A DNA stretch of 64,000 nt from SHLQ01 sp047638715 (lineage in GTDB: Bacteria > Actinomycetota > Acidimicrobiia > Acidimicrobiales > SHLQ01), in assembly GCA_047638715.1 (NCBI GenBank), contig JBLIMK010000001.1:1-64000 (forward strand), given 5' to 3'. A model generated the notes under the pieces. The model did not search any database and was not told the origin of the DNA. It saw nothing but the letters and a program-made list of their open reading frames with translations. Shown here piece by piece: positions 23,314 through 32,374 of the stretch. Positions within the stretch are counted from its first letter, which is position 1. Each line of letters starts with the position of its first letter. Position numbers and translations under genes: made by a program.

Positions 23314-24356
23314 ACCTGCTGCTGGTCGGTCCAGACGCCTGGTTCAGCGGAGACCTCAAGAACACCGTTGGTCGGTATCAGGGACTCGGGCATGTTGCGC
23401 ACGATCGTTCCGGTGGCGAGGCCGTGAGGCCGATTCGATCGGGGGAGTGCGGCTGCGGTGTGGATTGCGGCACTAAGCGCGATCTCGCGATCGATCGACG
23501 ATGAGATGACCAGGTCGAGGTCGGGCATGACCCGCGCGAGGTCCATGACACGATCGACCCCACCGATGGCCGCTGGCTTGATAACGACGATCGAGGTGTT
23601 CGCACGTTCGATCTCGCCCATTGGATCTGTGGTCAGTGGAAGATCGAGCGCCACCGCCACGCCCGTCGCGATCTCGATGTTGTGGTACTCCGACACGTTG
23701 GGTGTCGGATCTTCGAGATAGTCGATTCGGTGCATCCCGACACGTCCGATAACACGCTCGGCTGTCTCGGCGTCCCACGACCGACTCGCATCGAGGCGCA
23801 GCGCGACGTGCGGTCCGGCTGCCTCGCTGGCAGCGATGATTCTTGTCACGTCCTGGGCGGTTTCGACGGCCCCGACTTTCAGCTTGATTGCGTACATGCC
23901 GTCGGCGACAAGTTGGAGCACCCGTGCGTGTACCGCTCCTGGGTTGGCTTCGGAAACCAACGCGTTGACTCGCACCATCGTCGTAGCTCCAGCGCGCAAC
24001 ATCTGGCTTAACGGGACGCCTGCATCGCGACTCTTCGCGTCGATGAGCGCTGTATGGATGGCGAACCTGGCCAGAGGACTTGGCGAAACGTTGGAAGCGG
24101 ACAGGCCAGCGATCGCATCGTCGACCGACTCGCCAATGGCTACGGCGCACCAGGAATCGATCTCTGCGGCGATCGCTTCGAGCCCCGGCCCCCCAATTCC
24201 GGGAATGGGCGCTGTCTCGCCGATTCCCTCTTTGGCTCCATCGATTTCAAGTCGGACGCGAAGACCTCCTCGGTCACCGACGGTCCCCGCTGCGGTGAGA
24301 AGTGCTTCGTTCAGACGAATATCGATCGAAGATGACTCGGCGTTAGTGATCTGCAT
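23310..24356 (-). CDS. menC: o-Succinylbenzoate synthase
   Basis: Enolase-superfamily enzyme that dehydrates SHCHC to o-succinylbenzoate in menaquinone synthesis. 348 residues. Catalytic Lys in AIKLKVG (~residue 160), Mg2+ ligands in RLDASRSW, YLEDPT and TTDPMGE, and the second catalytic Lys in VVIKPAAIGG (~residue 240). The order and spacing match OSBS of the actinobacterial type. The ATG at 24356 is chosen; a GTG at 24365 adds three residues. It overlaps the end of menH by 14 bp, so it is translated from the same transcript as menD-menH. Confidence 0.9.
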   Translation of the reverse strand: MQITNAESSSIDIRLNEALLTAAGTVGDRGGLRVRLEIDGAKEGIGETAPIPGIGGPGLEAIAAEIDSWCAVAIGESVDDAIAGLSASNVSPSPLARFAIHTALIDAKSRDAGVPLSQMLRAGATTMVRVNALVSEANPGAVHARVLQLVADGMYAIKLKVGAVETAQDVTRIIAASEAAGPHVALRLDASRSWDAETAERVIGRVGMHRIDYLEDPTPNVSEYHNIEIATGVAVALDLPLTTDPMGEIERANTSIVVIKPAAIGGVDRVMDLARVMPDLDLVISSSIDREIALSAAIHTAAALPRSNRPHGLATGTIVRNMPESLIPTNGVLEVSAEPGVWTDQQQV

Positions 24357-25203
24357 GCTGGTCACAGACTTTCAGAAACGAACGGACGATGGTGGAAACT
24401 TCGTTCAAATTCTCGGCGTGGGTCACGTGGCCGGCATTCGCGACGACAGAAACCTGCCCAAAAGGTGCCAGTTGTGCCATCCGCTCGGCCAACGCGACAT
24501 AGCGTTCATCGCGTTCCCCCGCTATTGCGAGCAACGGTGAGCGCAGGCTGCTGAGTTGTTGCCATAAGGGCGGCATGGCGCCGGCCCCGGTGCCGCGCAA
24601 GCTGTTCGCGAGACCCGTGGCCGAGTTCCGGCAGCGCTGCTCGATAGTCGCCGACAGCGACTGGTCATCGAGTGAGGCGACGTAAGACGCGAAGAGTGGA
24701 AGTTCTAACCATTCGTCAATGAACAACGGCACACCGATCCGTTCGATGTGATCTGCTCGGACGTGGTCAGCGTCGTGGCGCTCAGCGCGATCGATGGGAT
24801 CGTCAATTCCTGCAGATGCACTGATCGTGGTGACCGAAGCGAAGTACCAGGGGGCACGTGCCGCCATCGAAAGCGCGATCCGTCCTCCCATGGAGTATCC
24901 AATGAGATGCACAGATCCGGGTTCGTGCGGTCCGATCAGCGAGAGCACCTGGTCGACCACAGACGACATGGCATAGGGCTCGACGAATGACGGCGCATCG
25001 CTCGCCCCGTGGCCGATGAGATCGAGAATCAACGCCGGGCGGCCGTTCGTGCTGGCATCGGCCAGCGGCAGCATCGCCGAGCCGTCGCCGGAAAAACCAT
25101 GAAGAACGACCACAAGGTTGCCGTCTCCCTGGACCACGCGGGTAGCGAGGGTCGTTCCGTCCGCTGCTTGTACGAGGGTTGGATTCGGCGTCGGATCACT
25201 CAT
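24343..25203 (-). CDS. menH: SHCHC synthase-like alpha/beta hydrolase
   Basis: 286 residues. MenH removes pyruvate from SEPHCHC to give SHCHC. Seen: oxyanion region VVLHGFSGDGS, LDLIGHGASD, nucleophile GYSMGGR (~residue 100), Asp in AGERDERY, and His in AGHVTHAENL (~265). Alpha/beta hydrolases cannot be assigned on motifs alone, but its place between menD and menC, overlapping both (4 bp with menD as ATGA; 14 bp with menC), makes MenH the natural call. It is full length, with no signal peptide. Confidence 0.87.
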   Translation of the reverse strand: MSDPTPNPTLVQAADGTTLATRVVQGDGNLVVVLHGFSGDGSAMLPLADASTNGRPALILDLIGHGASDAPSFVEPYAMSSVVDQVLSLIGPHEPGSVHLIGYSMGGRIALSMAARAPWYFASVTTISASAGIDDPIDRAERHDADHVRADHIERIGVPLFIDEWLELPLFASYVASLDDQSLSATIEQRCRNSATGLANSLRGTGAGAMPPLWQQLSSLRSPLLAIAGERDERYVALAERMAQLAPFGQVSVVANAGHVTHAENLNEVSTIVRSFLKVCDQHADH

Positions 25204-26900
25204 AGTTCGGCTATTGCACTGAGGATCGTGTCGTGAAGTTGGAGTCGCGATTCAGTATCGACAGGGACCTCCACGATGCTGACCCCCTGCGCTCCACTCG
25301 TTTCGTCGAGGGCGCTGGCGAGGTCTGTGGTGCGAACGTGCGTGACGCCCTCCAGACCGCCGAGGAAGTCGAAGGTCGTGCCGTGCGGCGTATGAAAGAG
25401 CTCGTCGAATGTGTCCGGTCCGATCGCTGCGCGGATCGGAAGGAGCGAGAAGATCCCACCGCCATCGTTGTTTGGAATCACGACCGTTAGAGCCGTTCCC
25501 TGGCGAGCAGCGTCGAGAATGCCGCCGACGTCGTGGAGCGCTGCCACGTCTCCGAGGTGTACGACGGTGCGACCAGCCGTTGCTGCTGCCTGAACGCCAA
25601 TGGCGGTCGAGACGACTCCGTCGATGCCGTTGATTCCCCGATTTGCAAAGACTCGAGCGCGGCAGTCGATCGACGTGAAGGTGTCGATATCTCGTATGGG
25701 CATCGAACTCGATGCGACGATGCGATCGGCGTCGGCGCTCGCGACGCCGATGTCGCGCGCGACGTGCGCCTCGGTTGTGATGGGTGTCGATTCGAGGACA
25801 TCTATCACCCGCTCGGCTGTTCGACGGCCGGCAGCGAGCCAGGTTTCGCACCAGTCGTCGGAGAATGACTTCACTGCTCCGGAGACGGCAATCTCGTTCA
25901 GAAGATCGATCGGGTCACACGGCAACCGCGACGTCATTCCATGTGAGGGATCCTGCCAATCGTCGAGCGGATCGAGCAGGACATGCTCGGCATCGAGCGT
26001 CTCCCACCACAGGCGCGTCGATTTCGAGGTCGGCGTATTTCCGAGGTGGATGATCAGATCTGATGCCGGGACAGCGCTGGAGGTCACGAGAGCGGGGGCT
26101 TCGATAGCCGAGCGCCCATCGGCCCCCCGGAGCCCGCTGAGACAGTCGGCGAGAACGGGGATGCCGAGTTCGGCCAGCGCCGTCGTCAGCCGTGCGGCCT
26201 CGCTACGGTGCCGGTGCGGTCGAAGCGTGTCGGGTCCCGCAACGACGAGTGGCGAACTCGCTCGCTCGAGGCACCCGATCATCGTCGCGATATCGGATTT
26301 GGTTGGCTGATTTCGGCGGTACTGCGCTGGGCCGAGATCGACGCCGTCTCCGATCGGAGGAGACGTCGGCTCGAGAGGCATCCGGAACCCCCAGTTGACA
26401 TGCACTGGTCCTTGGCGCTCGATCGAGGTCGCTGCCGCTCGCCAACCCGCTCGTAAGGAGAACGCTTCGCCGCCGTCTCCGCCGACCGGCATCGTAATCT
26501 CTTCGCGGACTTGGCGGTGATAGAGACCGCGCTGATCGAACGATTGCCCGACGCCCCAGCGTTGATCTTCTGGCGGTCGGTCGGCGGTAATCACGACCAA
26601 GGGAATATTGCTCAGAGAAGCTTCGGAGATCGCCGGGAGGTAGTTGGCGGCGGCCGTCCCGGACGTGCACACCAAGCCGACCGGCAGCCCGGTCGATTTC
26701 GCTCGACCGAGGGCGGCGAAGGCTGCGCTACGTTCGTCGAGGTGAAGGGAGTATGACAGCCCCGGGCTGCGAGATACAGCGATTGCGAGCGGCGTTGAAC
26801 GTGATCCGGGGGAGAGGACCACGTGAGATAATCCGGCGCTTTGTGCGCCACTAAAAAAGTGCTCGGCCGCAGCCGTTGGGTCGAGAGTCGGAGCCGTCAT
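25200..26900 (-). CDS. menD: SEPHCHC synthase (2-succinyl-5-enolpyruvyl-6-hydroxy-3-cyclohexene-1-carboxylate synthase)
   Basis: ThDP-dependent enzyme that joins isochorismate and 2-oxoglutarate, the first committed step of menaquinone synthesis. 566 residues. Family landmarks: VVLSPGSRSTPLAIA, LHLDERSAAFAALG with the ThDP-activating Glu, VCTSGTAAANYLPAISEA, VITADRPPEDQRWG, and a C-terminal ThDP/Mg2+ site (LGDVAALHDVGG, then VVIPNNDGGGIFSLLP). It starts the menD-menH-menC block. It lies 19 nt downstream of the M23 peptidase on the same strand, so it may also be read through from that promoter. Confidence 0.95.
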   Translation of the reverse strand: MTAPTLDPTAAAEHFFSGAQSAGLSHVVLSPGSRSTPLAIAVSRSPGLSYSLHLDERSAAFAALGRAKSTGLPVGLVCTSGTAAANYLPAISEASLSNIPLVVITADRPPEDQRWGVGQSFDQRGLYHRQVREEITMPVGGDGGEAFSLRAGWRAAATSIERQGPVHVNWGFRMPLEPTSPPIGDGVDLGPAQYRRNQPTKSDIATMIGCLERASSPLVVAGPDTLRPHRHRSEAARLTTALAELGIPVLADCLSGLRGADGRSAIEAPALVTSSAVPASDLIIHLGNTPTSKSTRLWWETLDAEHVLLDPLDDWQDPSHGMTSRLPCDPIDLLNEIAVSGAVKSFSDDWCETWLAAGRRTAERVIDVLESTPITTEAHVARDIGVASADADRIVASSSMPIRDIDTFTSIDCRARVFANRGINGIDGVVSTAIGVQAAATAGRTVVHLGDVAALHDVGGILDAARQGTALTVVIPNNDGGGIFSLLPIRAAIGPDTFDELFHTPHGTTFDFLGGLEGVTHVRTTDLASALDETSGAQGVSIVEVPVDTESRLQLHDTILSAIAEL

Positions 26901-26919
26901 GAGGTCCCCGGAGTGTAGA

Positions 26920-27846
26920 TCAGCTACGACCGATCAGTGAACGTTCAGGATCGGCGATGGGCGCTTCTTGGAGTCCGGCCTCAAGAGCTGCGGCAGCGAC
27001 GCCCGGTCCGAAGAGGATGTCGAGAAGGGGGAAGGGGTTCTCCCAAACCGATCCACCATCGGGCGCCCATTGCATGTGCAAGTGTGGCGAGCCCCTGGCA
27101 TTCCCCGAATCGCCGACTGCGCCGACGACCTGACCTGCATAGATCTGTTGGCCATCCTCGAAGTCGCCGATCTCGTCGAGGTGGGCATAGTAGTAGCGGC
27201 TTCCGCTCTCTCCGAGGAGGTAGATACTTAGCCCACCGAGCGACCCGGTGCTGATCTGTTCAACGGTGCCGTCCTCGATCGCGCGGAGCGGCACCCCGGT
27301 TTGGGCAAGCATGTCGTTGCCCTGGTGGCGCCGGCCTCCCGATCGTGGTCGCGCCCAATCGTTGAAAAACGGTTTGCGGAGCGATGCGATGGGGAAGACC
27401 GCGACGCCGATGCCGAACTCGGACGTTTCGACGATGAACGGCAACAAGCTGGCTTCGACGTCTGCGAGCCTTCGTTCCAAGGCAGCTGTTTGCGATTCGA
27501 GAATCCGAAGCGTGTCTTCAAGGCCAGCAACGCCGGGATCGTTCGCTGCTTCTGCTGGGGCGATCGCGCGCCGAATCCGAAGAGTGCTGTCCGCGCTTCG
27601 AAGCGTCGCGAGCTCGTTCAGCGCATCGAGCCGAGCGAGTACAAGATCGGTCCGGCTCTCCAGAGGAAGGAACGGGGCTCCTGGAAGAGTGGGCGCTAAC
27701 GCTGTTTGCGCGACGAAACTATTGAGCGTCGTACTCGTATCGGCTGAGACGAAGCCAGCGGTGGCCGTCGATACGACGAATACGACCGCTACAAGGGCAG
27801 CCGAGGTTCGACGATGTATGGGCCCTTTCGGCGAAAGTACACTCAC
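26920..27846 (-). CDS. Secreted M23 (LytM) family peptidase
   Basis: 308 residues. The basic N-terminus and hydrophobic AALVAVVFVVSTATAGFV form a signal peptide; a helical, probably coiled region (~75-135) precedes the LytM domain. The Zn motifs are complete: RRHQGNDM (HxxxD) near residue 175 and SPHLHMQW (HxH) near residue 260. It should cleave peptidoglycan cross-bridges in the wall. The GTG at 27846 has GGTGAG close upstream and a -10-like TACTAT on the minus strand at about 27855-27860. Together with the M15 trio and the LCP gene it forms a cell-wall neighbourhood. Possible co-transcription with menD follows from the 19-nt gap. Confidence 0.9.
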   Translation of the reverse strand: MSVLSPKGPIHRRTSAALVAVVFVVSTATAGFVSADTSTTLNSFVAQTALAPTLPGAPFLPLESRTDLVLARLDALNELATLRSADSTLRIRRAIAPAEAANDPGVAGLEDTLRILESQTAALERRLADVEASLLPFIVETSEFGIGVAVFPIASLRKPFFNDWARPRSGGRRHQGNDMLAQTGVPLRAIEDGTVEQISTGSLGGLSIYLLGESGSRYYYAHLDEIGDFEDGQQIYAGQVVGAVGDSGNARGSPHLHMQWAPDGGSVWENPFPLLDILFGPGVAAAALEAGLQEAPIADPERSLIGRS

Positions 27847-27964
27847 AGCTCACCGATAGTAGGGGTGCCTGTGGGAAAACTACTAAACGATGGGGCGGAG
27901 GCCGCGTGCTTCGAAGGCCATTTCGCGCGGAGCGCGGTAGCTATCAACGCAGCGATCGAGCGGT

Positions 27965-29191
27965 TCAGCCCCCGAACTGGGCGAGAATCTCTGGAGCTTC
28001 GGGCGTCAGAAGGAGGACCGAGTTTCCACCGATCGAGTCGGGGAAGGTGGGGAGAACCACAGATTCGGGAGCCGCGCCACGGAGCGAGTTCACGATGCCC
28101 AAAGCTTGGGTGAGGCTGGTGGCATCGTCCATTGCGATCGCGGACGCCATTGCGGCGCCCATGTCGTTGAGCACACGAGGATCTCGCTGTGTGCTGAGCT
28201 TGGCCATCAACGCTCGCATGAACTCCTGCTGGCGCTGCACACGACCGAGGTCGCTGGTTGGGTCAGTCACTCGGACCCCGTCTCGCAATTCGTAGAAGAA
28301 CCTACTCCGGACGTAGGCCAAGGCTTGCGTGGAGTCGAGAGTTACCCTGCCGGCCGTCGGCAGGTTTAGGCCCGATTCCTGGTCGAAAGCGGGATAAGGA
28401 ATCGTGATGTCGACACCACCGACCGCATCGACCAGGTCGATGAAACCGGCAAGGTCGACCTGTACATAGTGTGAGATAGGGACGCCGAGTTCGCCTTGGA
28501 CCGTGTTGATGATCGCCTCGGGGCCTTGGCGGAAAGCCGTATTGATGCGCTGTGGGGCGCCGCCGTTGATCGGGAGCCAGAGATCGCGAGGCAATGATAA
28601 GAACTTGCTGGTCCCGTCTTCGTGCAGTCGAAGGATCATGATCGTGTCGGTGCGTTCGCCCGTGATGGCTTCTGCTGCGCCGATAATCGCACCAGCATTT
28701 GCGGTCGACGCGTCGATTCCAGCCCGGGAGTCCGTTCCGACGAGCAAGATGTTGGTCCCCTCTGGCAGCGACGGTGTCAGGACCTGAGCGACCTGCACGC
28801 GCTCGACGCTGTTGAACACCCGGCGCGCCATAAAGAGCGGCACCAGAATCGCTACTGCGAGGAGTGCGAAGAGAGTAAACGACACGAGCGGCCACCGACG
28901 TCGACGCCCACGATTTCCAATGGGCTCGAAGTCGTCGATCTCGGGGTCGAGCTCCGGTGCTCTGTCGACGTGCTCGCCATGAAACGATGGTGTCGCCACT
29001 TCAGCGACACGTCCGGCGTTGAGACGTGGACCAGGGCCGACCGCGGCCGGGCGCGCTATCGGAGCCGGAACGCGCACGACAGGGGGAGCAACGGTTTCCC
29101 AAAGATCGTCGGATGGACGCTCATCCACATTTGGGATTCGAGAGAGCCGGTCGCGAAAGTCGCTGGATCGATTGGAGTCATCGGATTCCAC
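27965..29191 (-). CDS. LytR-CpsA-Psr (LCP) family protein
   Basis: 408 residues. A ~100-residue cytoplasmic N-terminal part rich in Pro and acidic residues leads to one membrane helix (WPLVSFTLFALLAVAILVPLF) and an outside LCP domain: GTNILLVGTDSRAG, GERTDTIMILRL (Arg and Asp), KFLSLPRDLWLPI (Arg and Asp), NTAFRQGPEA, and ALAYVRSRFFY. LCP enzymes attach secondary polymers (arabinogalactan, teichoic acid or capsule) to peptidoglycan or hydrolyse polyprenyl pyrophosphates. All conserved charged positions that I can judge are present. GTG start. It is divergent from the DivIVA-like gene. Confidence 0.93.
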   Translation of the reverse strand: MESDDSNRSSDFRDRLSRIPNVDERPSDDLWETVAPPVVRVPAPIARPAAVGPGPRLNAGRVAEVATPSFHGEHVDRAPELDPEIDDFEPIGNRGRRRRWPLVSFTLFALLAVAILVPLFMARRVFNSVERVQVAQVLTPSLPEGTNILLVGTDSRAGIDASTANAGAIIGAAEAITGERTDTIMILRLHEDGTSKFLSLPRDLWLPINGGAPQRINTAFRQGPEAIINTVQGELGVPISHYVQVDLAGFIDLVDAVGGVDITIPYPAFDQESGLNLPTAGRVTLDSTQALAYVRSRFFYELRDGVRVTDPTSDLGRVQRQQEFMRALMAKLSTQRDPRVLNDMGAAMASAIAMDDATSLTQALGIVNSLRGAAPESVVLPTFPDSIGGNSVLLLTPEAPEILAQFGG

Positions 29192-29361
29192 GGCCCCAGT
29201 CCACCACGTTCTTTGGCCCGAGCGGTGGCGGTCGCCAAGAATTCAACGATGACATGCGGCACAGCCGGTGAGAAGTTGGTCGGTCGTTTGGCCGCTGAGC
29301 GTGACTGTGTGTAAAGCTGGCAGCGTTTGCGGAAACCATGTTGCAAGGAATTGAGTAGAAG

Positions 29362-30189
29362 ATGTTACTAAATGATGGACGACTGACCGGCCGAGATGTC
29401 TTGGCGAAGACATTCCAGGCCAAAACTAAGCGTGGGTATGACCCGATCGAGGTCGATGCGTACCTCGAACTCGTGGCAGCTCAGATCGATGTACTCCACG
29501 GGGATCTGGGCCGAGCCAATAGCGCGACGCCGACCGAGATGATAGCGATTCCATCTTCCGGAAGCGGAGAGCTCGAGCGAGCAAATGCCGACCTCAGCGC
29601 CGAGTTACAAACGCTCCGAGCCGAGCGAGATGTACTCTCTGCCCAACTCGGTCAATACAGCCTCGTCGAGGATGCGCTCCGCTCCGAGAATCAGCAATTG
29701 CGTGCGCAACTGACGCAGATCGCACCGCCACCGCCGGTCCCGTCCGATGCGATGATCGAACCTGTCGCCCCCGTCCCCGCCCCGGCAAACGTGGTCGGGC
29801 ACGACGAGCGCGCGAGCGAAGAGAGCCTGGAACTCGTACTACGAATGGCTCGCAAATCGGCCGAAGAGACAATCTCGGAGGCCCATAACCGCGCCGACCA
29901 GATCGTCGCACATGCCAACCTCACGGCCTCCGAAATCGCGAAGGAAAGCGATCGCAAGGCCTACGAGGCAGCGAATAGCGTTCAAGCCGAACTCGTGTCG
30001 CTCAATACCGAAATTGAGATACAAAAGGGCGCGATCAACCAGCTTCAAGCCCGCACCGAGGATCAGCGGAATGAGCTCCGAGAAATGGCGCAGCGAATTA
30101 TTTGGCTCGCTGACGGCGAACCTCGTCGCCACGAGGGGGCCGAGGTTGTGGACCTTCGTCAACAACCGAGCGGCTCCACGCCGGTCTAG
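29362..30189 (+). CDS. DivIVA-domain coiled-coil protein
   Basis: 275 residues. The N-terminal DivIVA motif is seen in GRDVLAKTFQAKTKRGYDPI and EVDAYLELVAAQID (~residues 10-43). A coiled coil (~65-120), a Pro/Ala linker (APPPPVPSD... APVPAP) and a second long coiled coil (~150-255) follow. DivIVA/Wag31/SepIVA-like proteins mark curved membrane or septa and organise cell-wall growth in actinobacteria. The linker that splits the two coils is like SepIVA/Wag31 architecture. The ATG at 29362 has GAGTAGAAG just upstream. The divergent LCP gene supports a growth or septum role. Confidence 0.85.
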   Translation: MLLNDGRLTGRDVLAKTFQAKTKRGYDPIEVDAYLELVAAQIDVLHGDLGRANSATPTEMIAIPSSGSGELERANADLSAELQTLRAERDVLSAQLGQYSLVEDALRSENQQLRAQLTQIAPPPPVPSDAMIEPVAPVPAPANVVGHDERASEESLELVLRMARKSAEETISEAHNRADQIVAHANLTASEIAKESDRKAYEAANSVQAELVSLNTEIEIQKGAINQLQARTEDQRNELREMAQRIIWLADGEPRRHEGAEVVDLRQQPSGSTPV

Positions 30190-30216
30190 TTCAATAACGC
30201 TCGCATCGGCGTTCAA

Positions 30217-31143
30217 ATGCCACTGATCTGCACTGTCGGCGACCTTGTCGCCGACATCATCGTCAGGCTGAACAGCGACCCTCAACGGGGTACGGACACG
30301 CCTGCCAAGATCGAGTTTAAACGCGGAGGATCGGCGGCCAATGTCGCAGTTGCGGTCGCCGCAGCCGGAGGCCACGCCCGTTTCATTGGCCAGATCGGCG
30401 ATGACTTTGTGGCGACGATGCTCGCCGAGGAGCTTTCATCACATGGTGTCGATCTACGAATTGTGCGCAGTGGTACGACGGGCACGATAGTGGTCCTCGT
30501 AGACGACACCGGTGAACGATCGTTTCTCACCGACCGTGCAGCGGTATTGCAGCTGGCGAACGTTCCGGCGACCGATCTCGACGACGTCGACTGGCTCCAC
30601 GTGCCGGCCTACTCCCTCACGACCGGCATACTCGCCGAAACAGTCCAGGATCTGATCGGAGATGCTGTGGAGCGGCAGATCCCAATCTCACTTTCGACTA
30701 GTTCGGTGTCTGTGCTGTCTGAATATGGACGTGAACGATTTCTCGATCTGGTAAATGCCATTCAGCCTGAAGTCGTGATCGCGAACCGTGCCGAAGCCAA
30801 CTATTTGCTGCAAGGACACCCGTGGTTTCGCCACGCGAAGGCCACGGTAGTCACTGCGGAGAATCGCCCAGCGCGGTTCGTTCGGCCCGATGGCAGCGAA
30901 ACCCGAGTGTCTCCTGAGCCCGTCGAGGTCATGGATTCGACCGGTGCCGGCGACGCTTTCACCGGTGCGTTCTTGGTCGCCTACGCATCGGGTGCGTCCC
31001 CTGAGCCATGTTTGCAGGCGGGACATGACATGGCGAGGCGTACCCTAGAACATCCGGGGGCTGGACTCGGCGAAATCAACGGGCTGAGCTCCGGCACACG
31101 GACCCGCCCATCGCCGCATGAGGCTGATGCCCAACTCCGATGA
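30217..31143 (+). CDS. PfkB-family sugar/nucleoside kinase
   Basis: 308 residues of the ribokinase-like fold. The first signature, FKRGGSAANVAVAVAAAGG (~35-55), and the second, MDSTGAGDAFTGAFL (~235-250), with the catalytic Asp in GAGD and the anion hole, are both intact. Substrate residues do not allow a firm call among ribokinase, adenosine/pseudouridine kinase and others. It shares a strand with the DivIVA-like gene (27-nt gap), which gives little metabolic context. The last ~25 residues are polar and probably disordered. Confidence 0.9.
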   Translation: MPLICTVGDLVADIIVRLNSDPQRGTDTPAKIEFKRGGSAANVAVAVAAAGGHARFIGQIGDDFVATMLAEELSSHGVDLRIVRSGTTGTIVVLVDDTGERSFLTDRAAVLQLANVPATDLDDVDWLHVPAYSLTTGILAETVQDLIGDAVERQIPISLSTSSVSVLSEYGRERFLDLVNAIQPEVVIANRAEANYLLQGHPWFRHAKATVVTAENRPARFVRPDGSETRVSPEPVEVMDSTGAGDAFTGAFLVAYASGASPEPCLQAGHDMARRTLEHPGAGLGEINGLSSGTRTRPSPHEADAQLR

Positions 31144-31182
31144 CCAGATCGGCCCATATTGCACAGCCGACCCGTCGAGGGT

Positions 31183-31635
31183 TCAGAGCGCTAGACCGTG
31201 TTGATGCTCCGAGCGGTAGACCGCTCTATCGAGCTGTGCTTCGGCTCGGGCCCAGGTGTCGAGAAGAGATTCGCCTGCTCGACGCTGTGCGAACCCTGTG
31301 GAAGCACGAAGTCCCGCTGAGTGCAAACCGTCGGCGATTGCCCTCGCGTGGACGACCGCCCCGACAAGATCGGGTTCTGGCGCCAACAGGATTGAGAACG
31401 TTGTGGGTGACGTTTGTTCGACGCGATCGGTCGGTCGAAGTATTCGCCCGAAGAGCGTGCGACCTTGCGACGCGATTCGCTGCGGCGATTCGGTGGCGTA
31501 CAACCGGACCGAGAGCATCGCCGCATGGACTCCGGCATTCTCGATCACGGTGGTTTCGGTGACCAAACCATCGAACCACAGAGGTGAGGCGATTGGATTG
31601 GCAACGGATGCAAGGTGGTTGTGAGCGTGTTTCAT
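31183..31635 (-). CDS. Degenerate GGDEF-like domain protein
   Basis: 150 residues. From about residue 60 it reads like a diguanylate cyclase domain: GRILRPTDRVEQTSPTTFSI (the aspartate before the signature, then SPTTF in the place of GGDEF), LLAPEPDLVGAVVHARAIAD (helix), RASTGFAQRRAGESLLDTWA (the strand-turn-helix usually SVGVA...DALLRRAD), and AEAQLDRAVYRSE. The nucleotide-binding GGDEF loop is lost, so no cyclase activity is expected; a role as a c-di-GMP or nucleotide sensor, or a relic, is possible. The ATG is preceded by GGAAGAATC. It is convergent with the PfkB gene. Confidence 0.5.
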   Translation of the reverse strand: MKHAHNHLASVANPIASPLWFDGLVTETTVIENAGVHAAMLSVRLYATESPQRIASQGRTLFGRILRPTDRVEQTSPTTFSILLAPEPDLVGAVVHARAIADGLHSAGLRASTGFAQRRAGESLLDTWARAEAQLDRAVYRSEHQHGLAL

Positions 31636-31863
31636 GATTCTTCCGCCTACGAAACGGGGCGCCGGTTTGCGCTACTAGGTCAATCGGCTTATCGGCGCTT
31701 GCCCTGAAGTACTAGAGGTTGGATTTCTCCCAAAAACTACGAGGCGTGTGATATCGCGAAGAAAGTATCACCGGACGTGCCGAACGAAGCCGTCGCCCCA
31801 CGCGATTTGGACGGATCTCGACCGGAAGTGTCCAGAACAAAACAGCGTGTCACACCCCATCTC

Positions 31864-31869
31864 TACGAT
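31864..31869 (+). promoter_or_regulatory. -10-like box (TACGAT) for a leaderless gene
   Basis: TACGAT ends 6 nt before the ATG at 31876, with no Shine-Dalgarno between. Confidence 0.4.
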
Positions 31870-31875
31870 TTGGGT

Positions 31876-32289
31876 ATGTCGAACACGACCACTCAAGACA
31901 CCGAAGTCCAACCCCGCATTGTCGATCGTGCGGTTCGGCGGGCGTTGTTGGCCGAATTGTCTGTTGATCTGCGTCAACTGCATGTCGCGGTCCTCGCTGA
32001 GACCCTCGCGAACGGCCTACCGGTCAATCCAGCCGCGCTCGTCGTTGTGCTATCAGCCCACGATGAAATGGCCGAGGTGGCGCTTCGTTTCACCAGTGTC
32101 CATGTTGAGGAGCTTCTGTGGTGTGGGGTGACCGAATTCTGTGAAGACTTCGGGCTGGTGATGCCCGATGGCTGCCCCGAAGCGCTTCACGCAGTTCTCG
32201 CGGTTGCTACCCGATCTTCTTCGCTAGATGTCGAGAGCGATCCGGTCAGTGCGCTGTTCGCAGCGTTTCATCAGCTAACGGCTAGCTGA
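31876..32289 (+). CDS. Hypothetical protein
   Basis: 137 residues, mostly helical, that I do not recognise. RIVDRAVRRALLAELSVDLRQLHVAVLAET suggests an amphipathic helix pair; there is one Cys pair (LLWCGVTEFCED) and no membrane segment or signal. The reading frame is open to 31777, but the extension is unlike the rest, and a -10-like TACGAT sits 6 nt before the ATG at 31876. It is convergent with the pyrophosphatase gene across a shared terminator hairpin. Confidence 0.6.
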   Translation: MSNTTTQDTEVQPRIVDRAVRRALLAELSVDLRQLHVAVLAETLANGLPVNPAALVVVLSAHDEMAEVALRFTSVHVEELLWCGVTEFCEDFGLVMPDGCPEALHAVLAVATRSSSLDVESDPVSALFAAFHQLTAS

Positions 32290-32328
32290 TCGTCGCTAAA
32301 GGGCATCGACTCCAAAATGCAGAAACCC

Positions 32329-32351
32329 CCGCAGCGCCGAGTGCGCTACGG
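32329..32351. terminator. Bidirectional terminator-like hairpin
   Basis: CCGCAGCGC (32329) and GCGCTACGG (32343-32351) pair with one mismatch around a 5-nt loop, between two convergent stops at 32289 and 32375. Flanks carry CAAAATGCAGAAACCCC on one side; no long U-tract is seen. Confidence 0.55.
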
Positions 32352-32374
32352 AGGTCTGCTACGAGCTGAAATCG

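Noticed and set aside
25600..26310. Long plus-strand frame opposite menD (236 residues)
   Set aside because: Shadow of menD, Arg/Ser/Ala-rich as expected for high-GC antisense frames, with no family pattern.
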